A stretch of 64,000 bases of DNA, from positions 1,998,089 through 2,062,088 of the forward strand of contig NZ_LR733312.1 in the NCBI RefSeq assembly GCF_902506295.1, read 5' to 3'. The stretch is from Luteimonas sp. 9C. Its GTDB lineage: Bacteria; Pseudomonadota; Gammaproteobacteria; Xanthomonadales; Xanthomonadaceae. The notes beneath the pieces were generated by a model. The model did no database searches. It was given only the letters and a program-made list of their open reading frames with translations, and was not told the origin of the DNA. The position numbers were made by a program, and so were the translations under genes. Positions within the stretch are counted from its first letter, which is position 1; every line of letters begins with the position of its first letter. This document shows positions 19,315 through 27,832 of this stretch, one piece after another.

Positions 19315-19911
19315 ATGGACCAGGCCGAACGGTGGATCGCACCCGGTTTCGGCGAGGCGCCGCGTGCGCTCGCCCGTCCGGCCGATGTGCCGCGTCCGCC
19401 GACTGCGGCCGAGATCGAAGCGCTGCGCGACGCCGCGCAGCAGGACGGCCACGCCGCCGGGTATGCGGCCGGTCTCGCGGCGGGCGAAGCGGAAATCCAG
19501 CGCCGCATCGCCCAGCTGCAGGGCGTGCTCGACGGTTTCACCCGACCGCTCGCTCGGCTCGATGGCGAAGTCAACGACGCGCTGTCCGAACTCGCCGTGC
19601 GCATCGCCGGCGCACTGGTCGGTCGCGCCTACGCCGCCGATCCCACCCTGCTCGCCGATCTCGTGCGCGAAGCGCTCGACGCGGTCGGCAGCGCCTCGCG
19701 CGAGATCGAACTGCGCCTGCAGCCCGACGATTTCAACGTGCTCGCGCCGCACCTGTCCGGCCTCGCCGGCGTGCGCGTGACACCCGACCCGTCGCTCGGC
19801 CGTGGCGAACTCCGTCTGCACAGCGAGGGCGTGCGCATCGACGGCACCGTCGCCGCGCGACTGCAGGCGGTGCTCGACGCGCTGCAGGCCGACGAAGGCG
19901 ACGCGCCGTGA
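19315..19911 (+). CDS. fliH: Flagellar export stator protein FliH
   Basis: FliH binds the FliI ATPase and links it to the C ring and export gate. The 198-residue protein has an N-terminal aromatic segment, a Gly-rich AAGYAAGLAAGEAE repeat at about 48-61 (the GxxxG-type helix typical of FliH), and a C-terminal V-ATPase subunit E-like domain. ATG 19315 is used; no start codon lies between it and the fliG stop. It overlaps fliI by one base at an ATG. Confidence 0.9.
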   Translation: MDQAERWIAPGFGEAPRALARPADVPRPPTAAEIEALRDAAQQDGHAAGYAAGLAAGEAEIQRRIAQLQGVLDGFTRPLARLDGEVNDALSELAVRIAGALVGRAYAADPTLLADLVREALDAVGSASREIELRLQPDDFNVLAPHLSGLAGVRVTPDPSLGRGELRLHSEGVRIDGTVAARLQAVLDALQADEGDAP

Positions 19912-21350
19912 TGATGAGCCCGGCGATGCAGGCGACGGCGATCGCTCCGCACGACGACACGCTCGCCGGCTGGCACGGCGCGCGGAGTCTGCGCCTGGCG
20001 ATGCGCCTGCGCGGCGCGACGCCCGATGTCGAACATCGCGGCCTGGTGCGCGAAGGCGTACTGCGACGCGCGGTCGGGCTCACGCTCGAGGCGTCCGGCT
20101 GCACCGCACCGCTGGGTTCGCGCTGCCGCGTCGCCACGTCCGGCGACCGCTGGGTCGACACCGAAGTCGTCGGCTTCTCCGGCGACCGCACCTTCCTGAT
20201 GCCCACCGGCGACCTGCAGGGCCTGCTGCCGAATGCGCGCGTGCTCAGTACCCGGCGCAAGGGCGAAGTCGCGGTCGGCGAGGGCCTGCTCGGCCGGGTC
20301 ATCGACAACGATGGCGAGCCGCTGGACGGGCGTGGCCCGATCCGCGCCGAGAACTACGTCCCGCTCGCCGGCACCCCGATCAATCCACTGTCGCGCCAGC
20401 CGATCGAAGCATCGCTGGATGTCGGCGTCCGCGCGATCAACGCGATGCTGCCGATCGGTCGCGGCCAGCGCGTCGGCCTGTTCGCGGGCTCGGGCGTGGG
20501 CAAATCCACCCTGCTCGGCATGATGACCCGCTACACCCGGGCCGACGTCATCGTCGTCGGCCTGATCGGCGAACGTGGCCGCGAAGTGCGTGATTTCGTC
20601 GAAGCCACGCTGGGCGAAGAAGGTCTGCGCCGCGCCGTCGTCGTGGCCGCGCCTGCCGATCGGCCGCCGCTCGCGCGCCTGCACGGCGCGCTGCGCGCGA
20701 CCGCGATCGCCGAGTGGTATCGCGACCAGGGTCTCGACGTGCTGCTGCTGATGGATTCACTGACGCGCTTCGCCCAGGCGCAGCGCGAGATCGGCCTGTC
20801 GGTCGGCGAACCACCCACCACCCGCGGCTATCCGCCGAGCGTGTTCGCCAAACTGCCCGCGCTCGTCGAGCGTGCCGGCATGGGCGCCGACGGACGCGGC
20901 TCGATCACCGCATTCTACACCGTGCTCACCGAAGGCGACGACCAGCAGGAGCCGATCGCCGACGCCTCGCGCGCGATCCTCGACGGCCACATCGTGCTGA
21001 CGCGCCGCATCGCCGAATCCGGCCAGTACCCGGCGATCGACATCGAACAGTCGGTCAGCCGCGTCATGCAGGACATCACCGACGCGCCGTGGCGCGAGCG
21101 CATCCGCAAGCTCAAGCGCCTGATGGCGGCGCACGGCGCGCAGCGCGATCTCATCGCGATCGGCGCCTACCAGCGCGGCAGCGACCCGGTCGTCGACGAA
21201 GCGCTGCAGCGCTGGCCCGCGATCCTGCACTTCCTCGGCCAGGACGTGCGCGAATCGGCCGACGTGGCCGCCAGTCGCGACGCGCTCGCCCGCCTGCTCG
21301 ACGATGCCGCCGGCCAACCCTTTCCGCTCAACTCCGCCAACGGAAGCTGA
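19911..21350 (+). CDS. fliI: Flagellum-specific ATPase FliI
   Basis: FliI is the hexameric ATPase of the flagellar export apparatus. The 479-residue protein has Walker A GSGVGKST at 193-200, Walker B around VLLLMDSLTRFAQAQREI, and the type III ATPase signature ITAFYTVLTEGDDQQEPIADASR. It opens MMSPAMQATAIAP; GTG 19908 and ATG 19911 and 19914 are all possible starts. The first 30 residues are longer than in E. coli. It lies between fliH and fliJ, as usual. Confidence 0.96.
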   Translation: MMSPAMQATAIAPHDDTLAGWHGARSLRLAMRLRGATPDVEHRGLVREGVLRRAVGLTLEASGCTAPLGSRCRVATSGDRWVDTEVVGFSGDRTFLMPTGDLQGLLPNARVLSTRRKGEVAVGEGLLGRVIDNDGEPLDGRGPIRAENYVPLAGTPINPLSRQPIEASLDVGVRAINAMLPIGRGQRVGLFAGSGVGKSTLLGMMTRYTRADVIVVGLIGERGREVRDFVEATLGEEGLRRAVVVAAPADRPPLARLHGALRATAIAEWYRDQGLDVLLLMDSLTRFAQAQREIGLSVGEPPTTRGYPPSVFAKLPALVERAGMGADGRGSITAFYTVLTEGDDQQEPIADASRAILDGHIVLTRRIAESGQYPAIDIEQSVSRVMQDITDAPWRERIRKLKRLMAAHGAQRDLIAIGAYQRGSDPVVDEALQRWPAILHFLGQDVRESADVAASRDALARLLDDAAGQPFPLNSANGS

Positions 21351-21355
21351 TTCCC

Positions 21356-21802
21356 ATGCGTTCGCAACGGCTCGACCCGCTGATCAAGGTGGTGCAACAG
21401 CGCCAGGACGAGGCCGCGCGCCGCGTCGCGGAGCGCGAACGCGTCGTGCGCGAGCAGCAGGACCGGCTCGAGGCCCTGCGCCGCTATGCCGACGAATACG
21501 CCGCATCGCCGGGCACCGTCAGCATTTCGCCTGCGCTGCTGGTCAACCGCATGGCGTTCCGCGAGCGGCTCAACGCCGCGGTCGTGCAACAGGCCGGCAT
21601 CGTCGACCACAGCCGCCAGGTCAGTGATGTCGAACGCGCGCGGTTGATGCTCGCCAGCCGCGAGACGCTGGTCCTGGAGAAGCTCGCCGACAGCTATCGC
21701 GCGCAGGAAGCCAGGGTCGAGCAGGCCAAGACCCAGCGCGAACTCGACGAGATCGGTGGGCGTCGCCCGCGCAATGCCGCCACCGCGGAAGACGTCGCAT
21801 GA
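21356..21802 (+). CDS. fliJ: Flagellar export chaperone FliJ
   Basis: FliJ is a coiled-coil stalk inside the FliI ring and escorts export chaperones. The 148-residue protein is almost entirely charged helix rich in Arg, Glu, Gln and Ala, starts MRSQRLDPLIKVVQQRQDEA, and ends with a basic tail. ATG 21356 is used because the frame upstream is within fliI. It overlaps fliK by the four bases ATGA. Confidence 0.9.
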   Translation: MRSQRLDPLIKVVQQRQDEAARRVAERERVVREQQDRLEALRRYADEYAASPGTVSISPALLVNRMAFRERLNAAVVQQAGIVDHSRQVSDVERARLMLASRETLVLEKLADSYRAQEARVEQAKTQRELDEIGGRRPRNAATAEDVA

Positions 21803-23115
21803 GCGGGGCGCCTGCCCTGCAGCGCCTCGCGGCGACGCCTGCAGTCGCCGCGACGCCATCGCCGGCGCGCAGCGGTGTGACGAGCACGGACACCGGCACC
21901 GGCACCGATTTCGCACGCGTCGCGGCCGATCTCGCAGCCGCCCTGCAGACGGGCGGTGCGGCGACGACCACGCGCCCCGTTCCCGTCGACCCGGATGCCC
22001 CCATGAACCCGATGCCGACCACCGGCGGCTCCTCGCCGATCGTGCAATCCGGTGCGCCGACGACGCGACACGCCACGCCGATCGAAGCGCGGCTCGATGC
22101 GCGTCTGGTCGTGCCGACGGCGGACGCCACGATCGATCCCGCGTTGCGCACGTTGCCCGCCGACGCCGCCGCGCGGCTGCCGACACTGCCGGCGGCCGAC
22201 GAGCGCGACGCCGCCGTCACCGCATCGCCCGACGACGCGCTGTCGCAGCAGATGTTCGCACTGCTGTCGGGGCTCGCGCCGCCGACCGCGTCCACCGCAC
22301 CGACGCCGGCAACCGACGCCGCCGATCTGCTCGCCGGCATGCGCGCATCCCCAGGAGCCCTGCAGATCGTGCTGCCCGCGCAGGCAGACCCGGTCGCGAA
22401 CGCGGCGGCCGTCGCGATGCCCGATGCGGACGCCGGCGCGGGTGCGATCGACCTGGCGTCGCTGTTGTCCGAATTGCCGGCGATGCCGCGCGCGGGCGAG
22501 ACCGCCGCCGTCGCTGCACCGGGTGCCGCTGTGACGGCCGCGCAGATCGCGCTGGCCGCCGCGCAGACGGTCGAGCGCGACGAGGCTGCGCCGATCGACG
22601 GCCTCGATGCGCTGCCGCCCGGCATCCCGCTGGCCGTCCACGGATCGACCCGCGGCCCCAGCGTGCCCGTCGCGACGCTGCCGCCGCTGCAGATGCCCCG
22701 CGATCCCGACGCCGGCTTCGACGACGCCCTCGGCGCCCGCGTGGCCTGGGCCGCCGAACAGAAGCTCGGCCATGCCGAGATCCGCCTCAATCCCGAACAC
22801 CTGGGCCGCATCGACCTGAAGATCCAGCTCGACGGCACCCGCGTGTCGGCCGAGTTCGCCAGCGCGAACGCCGATGTGCGCCAGGCGCTCGAGTCGACGT
22901 TGCCGCGCCTGCGCGAGATGCTCGGCCAGCATGGCCTGCAGCTGGGCCAGGCGGATGTCGGCCAGCGCCAGCAGAACGCTCCGCAGTCGCAGGAGCAGAC
23001 TACGTCGGGCTTCGGCGGTAGCGGCGTCGGCGATGAGGGCCCGAGCGCGAATGTCGCGACATCGACGCCAGCGCCGATGCTGCGCGATCGTGGGCTCTTG
23101 GACGAGTACGCCTGA
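21799..23115 (+). CDS. fliK: Flagellar hook-length control protein FliK
   Basis: FliK measures the hook and switches export from hook to filament proteins. The 438-residue protein has a long Ala/Pro-rich, poorly conserved ruler region (1-310) and a C-terminal Flg_hook domain at about 310-395 with LGHAEIRLNPEHLGRIDLKI. A Gln-rich tail follows. It ends the fliE-fliK run. The usual next gene, fliL, is separated from it by a RAYT element. Confidence 0.88.
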   Translation: MSGAPALQRLAATPAVAATPSPARSGVTSTDTGTGTDFARVAADLAAALQTGGAATTTRPVPVDPDAPMNPMPTTGGSSPIVQSGAPTTRHATPIEARLDARLVVPTADATIDPALRTLPADAAARLPTLPAADERDAAVTASPDDALSQQMFALLSGLAPPTASTAPTPATDAADLLAGMRASPGALQIVLPAQADPVANAAAVAMPDADAGAGAIDLASLLSELPAMPRAGETAAVAAPGAAVTAAQIALAAAQTVERDEAAPIDGLDALPPGIPLAVHGSTRGPSVPVATLPPLQMPRDPDAGFDDALGARVAWAAEQKLGHAEIRLNPEHLGRIDLKIQLDGTRVSAEFASANADVRQALESTLPRLREMLGQHGLQLGQADVGQRQQNAPQSQEQTTSGFGGSGVGDEGPSANVATSTPAPMLRDRGLLDEYA

Positions 23116-23141
23116 GGTTCGCACCACTGCGAGATGGCAAT

Positions 23142-23223
23142 GATGGGTTTCGCTGCGCTCTACCCATCCTAAGGTCGCGCCGCCATGCCTTTGTAGGATG
23201 GGTGGAGCGCAGCGAAACCCATC
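23142..23223. repeat. Inverted pair of REP elements after fliK
   Basis: Two family B copies face each other: a minus-strand copy at 23142-23172 (tetranucleotide TTAG) and a plus-strand copy at 23193-23223 with GTAG and intact GATGGGT/ACCCATC arms. They lie between fliK and the downstream end of the RAYT gene, forming one flank of the element. Confidence 0.85.
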
Positions 23224-23246
23224 GCCTGCAGAGCAGGACGGCCAAG

Positions 23247-23780
23247 CTATTTACGTTCGCCGAATTCGTGCGCGTCGGATGCATCTCCTGCCCAATCGGC
23301 TGACAGGACGCCGCGACGCACATATCGATGAAAGCTCGACCACGGCCAATCCGCGACGCGCGCCACGTGCCCATGCTTCACCGGATTGAAGTGGATGTAA
23401 TCGACGTGGCGCATGAAGTCCCTCTCGTCCCGGATCCGATGCTCCCAGTACCGACGCTGCCAGATGCCACGCTCGCCAGCCGACACCCGGCTCCGTGATC
23501 GAGGCTCGTCCGCATCGAGCCCGCGCGAGAACGCTGCCTTGATCAGTCGCCAACGCAGCGGATAGTCCGCATCGCCTGCCGGCAGCGTCCAGACCGCGTG
23601 GAGATGGTCCGGCAGCACCACAATCGAATCGATCCTGAAGGGACGCCGGTCGCGCACGACTGCGAACGCTGATCTGAGCGCGGCGATCCGTTCGACCAGC
23701 AGGCGTTGCCGCCGATCGGCGAGATTGACCGTGAAGAACCAGGTGGCGCCTGGCGTGTGGTCGCGTCTGTAGCGGGTCAT
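23247..23780 (-). mobile_element. REP-associated tyrosine transposase (RAYT)
   Basis: RAYTs are single-strand Y1 transposases, related to IS200/IS605 TnpA, that are thought to spread REP elements. The 177-residue protein has the metal-binding HUH motif in LPDHLHAVWTLP (near residue 60) and the catalytic Tyr in VDYIHFNPVKHGH (near 127), plus the family block GIWQRRYWEHRIRD. It opens MTRYRRDHTPGATWFFTVNL. It reads opposite to the flagellar genes, is intact, and is flanked by REPs at 23142-23223 and 23802-23832. It lies between fliK and fliL. The gene seems domesticated, with no larger transposon ends seen. Confidence 0.92.
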
Positions 23781-23801
23781 CCTTGACCTCGGGATCCAGG
23801 T

Positions 23802-23832
23802 GATGGGGTTCGCTGCGCTCGACCCATCCTAC
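23802..23832 (-). repeat. REP element (family B) upstream of the RAYT gene
   Basis: On the minus strand it reads GTAG, GATGGGT, CGAGCGCAGCGA, then a slightly altered ACCCCATC arm. It lies 21 bases upstream of the RAYT start codon and together with 23142-23223 brackets the transposase gene. Confidence 0.8.
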
Positions 23833-23886
23833 GAAGGGCGCATTGGCGGGACTGTCGGCTTTCCGGCAGCCGCCCTGTCGGCGCTC

Positions 23887-23901
23887 CGGCACACGCCTTG
23901 C
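23887..23901 (+). promoter_or_regulatory. Sigma-54 promoter of the fliL operon
   Basis: CGGCAC-ACGCC-TTGC matches the -24/-12 consensus except for the first base. The start of transcription should be near 23913, before the fliL GTG at 23934. It lets fliLMNOPQ be transcribed independently of the fliE promoter despite the RAYT insert upstream. Confidence 0.8.
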
Positions 23902-23933
23902 ATCCGGTAGACATCCATCCCCGGAGTCGTCCC

Positions 23934-24428
23934 GTGTCCGCTGCCTCTGCCCAAGCCGCCGCCCCCAAGAAGAAGAGCAAGCTCCCGCTGATCATCGGCG
24001 CGGTGGTGCTGCTGGCCGGTGGCGCCGGCGGTGGCTGGTGGTGGACCCAGCGCAATGCCGCTGCGCATGCGCCCGAGGGCGAGGCCGCCGCGGCGACCAC
24101 CGCCAAGGCGGCCGCGACCTATTTCGCGCTCGACCCCGCGTTCGTCGTCAATCTCGCCGATACCGACATGGCCCGCTTCCTCCAGGCCGATGTGCAGGTG
24201 ATGACGCGCGACGCGCCGACGCTCGCGGCGATCGAGGCGCAGGCGCCGGCGATCCGCAACCGGCTGCTGCTGCTGTTCGGCCAGCAGACCGCCGCGCAGT
24301 TGGGCCAGCGCAGCGGCAAGGAACGCCTGCAGGAGCAGGGCCTGGCCGAAGTGCGCAAGCTGCTGCGCGAGGAAGGCCAGCCGACCAAGGTCGAGGCCGT
24401 CATCTTCACCAGCCTGGTTGTGCAGTGA
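23934..24428 (+). CDS. fliL: Flagellar basal body-associated protein FliL
   Basis: FliL is a single-pass inner-membrane protein that surrounds the stator and raises motor torque. The 164-residue protein has a Lys-rich start, a transmembrane helix (about 18-38, LPLIIGAVVLLAGGAGGG) and a periplasmic domain with YFALDPAFVVNLADTDMARFLQ. GTG 23934 is chosen since CGGAG stands 8 bases before it and any earlier start would lie inside the sigma-54 promoter. It overlaps fliM by one base. Confidence 0.92.
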   Translation: MSAASAQAAAPKKKSKLPLIIGAVVLLAGGAGGGWWWTQRNAAAHAPEGEAAAATTAKAAATYFALDPAFVVNLADTDMARFLQADVQVMTRDAPTLAAIEAQAPAIRNRLLLLFGQQTAAQLGQRSGKERLQEQGLAEVRKLLREEGQPTKVEAVIFTSLVVQ

Positions 24429-25444
24429 TGAGCACCGAGCTGCTGTCGCAGGACGAGATCGACGCGCTGCTGCACGGCGTCGACAGCGGCGCGGTCGGCA
24501 CCGACGCGCCGGCCGCGCCGGGCGAAGTGCGGCCCTATGATTTCGCCCGACAGGGCCGTGTGGTGCGGGGTCGTCTGCCGGGCCTGGACGCGGTCAACGA
24601 ACGTTTCGCGCTGGCCTTCAAGGTCGGCCTGTTCAACCTGCTGCGGCGCTCGTGCGAACTGACCATCCGTGGCGTCGACGTGGTGCGCTTCGACGAGTAC
24701 ATGCACTCGCTGCCGCAGCCGGCGAACCTCAACGTGATCCAGGCGCGACCGCTGCGCGGCAATGCGCTGGTGGTGTTCGAGCCGCGGCTGGTGTTCACCG
24801 TGGTGGACAACTTTTTCGGTGGCGGCGGGCGTTTCCCGGCCAAGGTCGCCGAGCGCGAATTCACCCCGACCGAGCAACGCATCGTGCAGCTGATGCTGCG
24901 CCAGGTGTTCGCCGACATGGCCACCGCGTGGCTGCCCGTGCAGGCGTTGGAATTCGCCCATACCGGTACCGAGAGCAATCCGCTGCAGGTCGAACTGATC
25001 GATCCGCGCGACCACATCGTCATCAGCCGCTTCAGCATCGCGCTCGACGGCGGCGGCGGTGATCTGCACATCGCCCTGCCCTACAAGATGCTCGAGCCGC
25101 TGCGCGACCACCTCGAGGCCACCGGCCCGCGCCGTCAGCGCAGCGATTCCGACGAGACCTGGGCGCGACACCTGCGCGCGGGTGTCGAAGCCGCGGCACT
25201 GGAGCTGAGCGTGTCGCTGGCGCATCGCCGGATCAGCCTGCGCGAACTCGCGCACCTGAAGGTCGGCGACGTGATTCCGATCGAGCTGGCACGCCCTGTG
25301 CAGATGGACGTCGAGTCCACGCCGATGTTCGAAGGCGAGTTCGGCACACACAACGGCTTCAACGCACTGAAGGTCACCCGGCTGAAGTTCCCGCAGGCGA
25401 CCCCGTCCAACGATTCCCACGAGTTCCAGGCCGCGACCCCATGA
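24428..25444 (+). CDS. fliM: Flagellar motor switch protein FliM
   Basis: FliM is the C-ring protein that binds CheY-P and sets rotation direction. The 338-residue protein has the N-terminal CheY-binding peptide ELLSQDEIDALLHGV, the middle domain with the conserved GGGGRF near residue 137, and a C-terminal SpoA domain that pairs with FliN. The CheY-docking peptide is intact although no cheY gene is in this window. It overlaps fliN by ATGA. Confidence 0.97.
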   Translation: MSTELLSQDEIDALLHGVDSGAVGTDAPAAPGEVRPYDFARQGRVVRGRLPGLDAVNERFALAFKVGLFNLLRRSCELTIRGVDVVRFDEYMHSLPQPANLNVIQARPLRGNALVVFEPRLVFTVVDNFFGGGGRFPAKVAEREFTPTEQRIVQLMLRQVFADMATAWLPVQALEFAHTGTESNPLQVELIDPRDHIVISRFSIALDGGGGDLHIALPYKMLEPLRDHLEATGPRRQRSDSDETWARHLRAGVEAAALELSVSLAHRRISLRELAHLKVGDVIPIELARPVQMDVESTPMFEGEFGTHNGFNALKVTRLKFPQATPSNDSHEFQAATP

Positions 25445-25773
25445 CCACCGACACCGCCACCACCGCCGCGTTCGACCCGCTGACCGACGAGGCCGCCACG
25501 GCGCCCGCCGGCGATCTGAACCTCGACGTCATCCTCGACGTGCCGGTGCAGCTGTCGCTGGAAGTCGGCCGTACACGCATGCCGATCCGCAACCTGCTGC
25601 AGCTCACGCCTGGCGCCGTGGTCGAACTGGAACGCGCCGCGGGCGAACCGCTCGACGTCTACGTCAACGGTACGCTGATCGCGCACGGCGAAGTCGTCGT
25701 CGTCAACGACCGTTTCGGCGTGCGCCTGACCGACGTGGTCAGCCCGGCCGAGCGCATCAAGCGCCTGAAGTGA
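25441..25773 (+). CDS. fliN: Flagellar motor switch protein FliN
   Basis: FliN is the C-ring base protein and docks FliH-FliI. The 110-residue protein is mostly one SpoA domain (about 32-108) with the signatures LDVPVQLSLEVGRTRMPIRNLL and VVNDRFGVRLTDVVSPAERI. The length is normal for the short FliN type. It overlaps fliM by four bases and fliO by four if GTG 25770 is the fliO start. Confidence 0.97.
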   Translation: MTTDTATTAAFDPLTDEAATAPAGDLNLDVILDVPVQLSLEVGRTRMPIRNLLQLTPGAVVELERAAGEPLDVYVNGTLIAHGEVVVVNDRFGVRLTDVVSPAERIKRLK

Positions 25774-25778
25774 CCGCG

Positions 25779-26396
25779 ATGCCCAGTGCCCTCGCCGCCC
25801 ACGCCACGCTCGCCGCGGCGCAGGCACCGGTCGCGATCGGCAGTGCGTCCGCGCCCGATGCGGTCGTCGATGCACCCGCGCCGCCGGCCACTGCATTCGG
25901 TGTGGACGCCTTCGTCGTCGACATGCCCGCCGCCACCGCGCCGGCCACCGCGATCGGCGCGCAGGCGATGACCGCCGCGCCGGCCGTTGCGCAGCCACTG
26001 GGTCGTCCCTCGACCGACAGGACCGCACAGGTCGCGACGCCCGGCAGCGCCACGACGGTCGCATCGGCCAGCAGCGCCGGCAGCATCGGTGGCGCAGTCC
26101 TTGCACTGGTCCTTGTCGTGGGCCTGATCGTGGCGCTGGGCTGGTTCGCCCGGCGCATGCCGGGCATCGGCGGCGCCAGCAATCCGGCGCTCCGCGTGCT
26201 CGGTTCGCTGTCGCTCGGCCCACGCGAACGCGTTGTGGTGGTCGCCGTCGGCGACACCCAGCTGCTCGTGGGCACCGGCGCGACCGGGACCCGCGTGCTG
26301 CACACGCTCGACACGCCCCTGCCGGTGCCCGAGGCGAAGCCGACACCGGTGTTCGCGCAGGTGCTCGCCCAACAGTTCGGAAAGAAGAAGCCGTGA
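25779..26396 (+). CDS. fliO: Flagellar biosynthesis protein FliO
   Basis: FliO is a small membrane protein that helps assemble the FliP pore. This one has 205 residues with a transmembrane helix at about 104-124 (GGAVLALVLVVGLIVALGWF) and the conserved cytoplasmic part LGSLSLGPRERVVVVAVGDTQLLVG. The roughly 100-residue Ala/Pro-rich stretch before the helix is longer than in most FliO proteins. ATG 25779 is used; GTG 25770 would overlap the fliN stop. Confidence 0.85.
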   Translation: MPSALAAHATLAAAQAPVAIGSASAPDAVVDAPAPPATAFGVDAFVVDMPAATAPATAIGAQAMTAAPAVAQPLGRPSTDRTAQVATPGSATTVASASSAGSIGGAVLALVLVVGLIVALGWFARRMPGIGGASNPALRVLGSLSLGPRERVVVVAVGDTQLLVGTGATGTRVLHTLDTPLPVPEAKPTPVFAQVLAQQFGKKKP

Positions 26397-27235
26397 CCAG
26401 CGCCACGTCCCGCATCCGCATCGCCACGCTGCTGCTCGCCGCGCTGCTGCCCTTCGCCGGCAGCGCGCTCGCGCAGACCGCGCCGTCGCCCACGCCCGCG
26501 CCGATCGCCGCGCCCGCGATTCCCGACAGCGGTGCACCCGGCTTCGCCGATCTCGCCACGCAGTCGATGCCGGCGGTGACCGTCGGCCAGGTCGGCGGCG
26601 AGACCGTCAGCATGCCGCTGCAGGTGCTGGCGCTGATGACCGGCATCACCCTGCTGCCGGCCGCGCTGCTGGGCATGACCGCCTTCACCCGCATCATCAT
26701 CGTGCTGGGCCTGCTGCGGCAGGCGCTGGGCACCGGCCAGACGCCGAGCAACCAGGTGCTGCTGGCGCTGGCGCTGTTTCTCACCTTCATGGTGATGACG
26801 CCGGTGTTCGACGCGTCGTGGAGCGCGGGCATCGCGCCCTATCTCGACGGCACCCTGGATTTCCGCAGCGCCTGGACCGCGGCCAGCGACCCGTTCCGCG
26901 GCTTCATGCTGGCGCAGGTGCGCGAGACGGACCTGATGACCTTCGCCGGCCTGTCCAACAGCGGCCCCTACAACAGCGCCGCGGACGTGCCCTTCGGCGT
27001 GCTCGCCGCGTCGTTTCTGACCAGCGAGCTCAAGACCGCGTTCGAGATCGCATTCCTGATCTTCATCCCGTTCGTGATCATCGATCTCGTCGTCGCCAGC
27101 GTGCTGATGTCGATGGGCATGATGATGATGTCGCCGATGCTGATCTCCGCGCCGTTCAAGATCCTGCTGTTCGTGCTGGTCGACGGCTGGGTGCTGGTGG
27201 TCGGCTCGCTCGCCGCCAGCTTCAACGCGGTCTGA
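26393..27235 (+). CDS. fliP: Flagellar export gate protein FliP
   Basis: FliP forms the core of the export channel with FliQ and FliR. The 280-residue protein has an N-terminal signal sequence (about 1-28, cleaved near ALAQ), followed by four membrane helices with the family hallmark LLGMTAFTRIIIVLGLLRQA and the late segment MGMMMMSPMLISAPFKILLF. The start is a GTG overlapping the fliO stop. fliQ begins 5 bases later. Confidence 0.96.
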   Translation: MTSATSRIRIATLLLAALLPFAGSALAQTAPSPTPAPIAAPAIPDSGAPGFADLATQSMPAVTVGQVGGETVSMPLQVLALMTGITLLPAALLGMTAFTRIIIVLGLLRQALGTGQTPSNQVLLALALFLTFMVMTPVFDASWSAGIAPYLDGTLDFRSAWTAASDPFRGFMLAQVRETDLMTFAGLSNSGPYNSAADVPFGVLAASFLTSELKTAFEIAFLIFIPFVIIDLVVASVLMSMGMMMMSPMLISAPFKILLFVLVDGWVLVVGSLAASFNAV

Positions 27236-27239
27236 TGCC

Positions 27240-27509
27240 ATGACGCCCGAGACCGCACTCACCGAAATCTCCCGCGGCATGCAGATGGCCCTGGTCCTCG
27301 GCGGCCCGCCGCTGGTCGCGGTGCTGGCGATCGGCGTGATCGTCGGCATCCTGCAGGCCGCCACGCAGATCAACGAGCCGACGATCGCCTTCGTGGTCAA
27401 GGCGATCACGCTGGTGGCGACGTTCGCGCTGGTCGGGAATTTCCTGCTGGGGCGGATGGTCGCGTTCACGACGGAGTTGTTCCATCGGATTCCGCATCTG
27501 ATCGGGTGA
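27240..27509 (+). CDS. fliQ: Flagellar export gate protein FliQ
   Basis: FliQ is the 89-residue, two-helix subunit of the export gate. It starts MTPETALTEISRGM and has the conserved QAATQINEPTIAFVVKAITL stretch (about 40-60). It is the last gene of the fliL-fliQ run. A 323-base gap with palindromic repeats and a new sigma-54 promoter separates it from fliR. Confidence 0.96.
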   Translation: MTPETALTEISRGMQMALVLGGPPLVAVLAIGVIVGILQAATQINEPTIAFVVKAITLVATFALVGNFLLGRMVAFTTELFHRIPHLIG

Positions 27510-27559
27510 TTCGATCGTTCTTGCGCTCGCGATCAACCTTGCTCGCGCATTGAACCGCC

Positions 27560-27731
27560 CCTTCCCACGCGCGCGGGGCATTGGGCCCTTCACGGGTCGA
27601 AGGCTGGGATGGGGGCGAACGGTCAGGCCGACGTGTCGACGAATCGGGCGGCAGGCACCGTCGCTCGGTTGCAGCGTCCGCCGACCTGACGCGTTGCCCC
27701 CACCCAACCCTCCCCCGCATGCGGGGGAGGG
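27560..27731. repeat. Two degraded family A repeats between fliQ and fliR
   Basis: A right arm GAAGGCTGGGATGGGGG at 27598-27614 remains from one copy whose left part (about 27563-27580) has decayed. A second copy at 27696-27731 keeps a perfect 11-base hairpin (27708-27718 with 27721-27731) and one long arm beginning CCCCCACCCAACC. They may mark the end of the fliL-fliQ transcript. Confidence 0.7.
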
Positions 27732-27764
27732 CTTGATCGGCGCGCCGGAAAGTCGAACCACCCC

Positions 27765-27779
27765 CGGCACAAATCCTGC
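27765..27779 (+). promoter_or_regulatory. Sigma-54 promoter of fliR-flhB-flhA
   Basis: CGGCAC-AAATC-CTGC keeps the essential GG-N10-GC and matches the -24/-12 consensus at 8 of 10 fixed positions. Transcription should start near 27791, 42 bases before the fliR ATG. Confidence 0.65.
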
Positions 27780-27832
27780 ATCCCGCCGTCACGGCCCTCC
27801 CGCCGCGATCGCCCGGACCGCTCGACTCCCCG

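Noticed and set aside
23251-23892. 213-codon frame overlapping the RAYT gene on the same strand
   Set aside because: The other frame has the HUH and Tyr motifs of a RAYT; this one has none.
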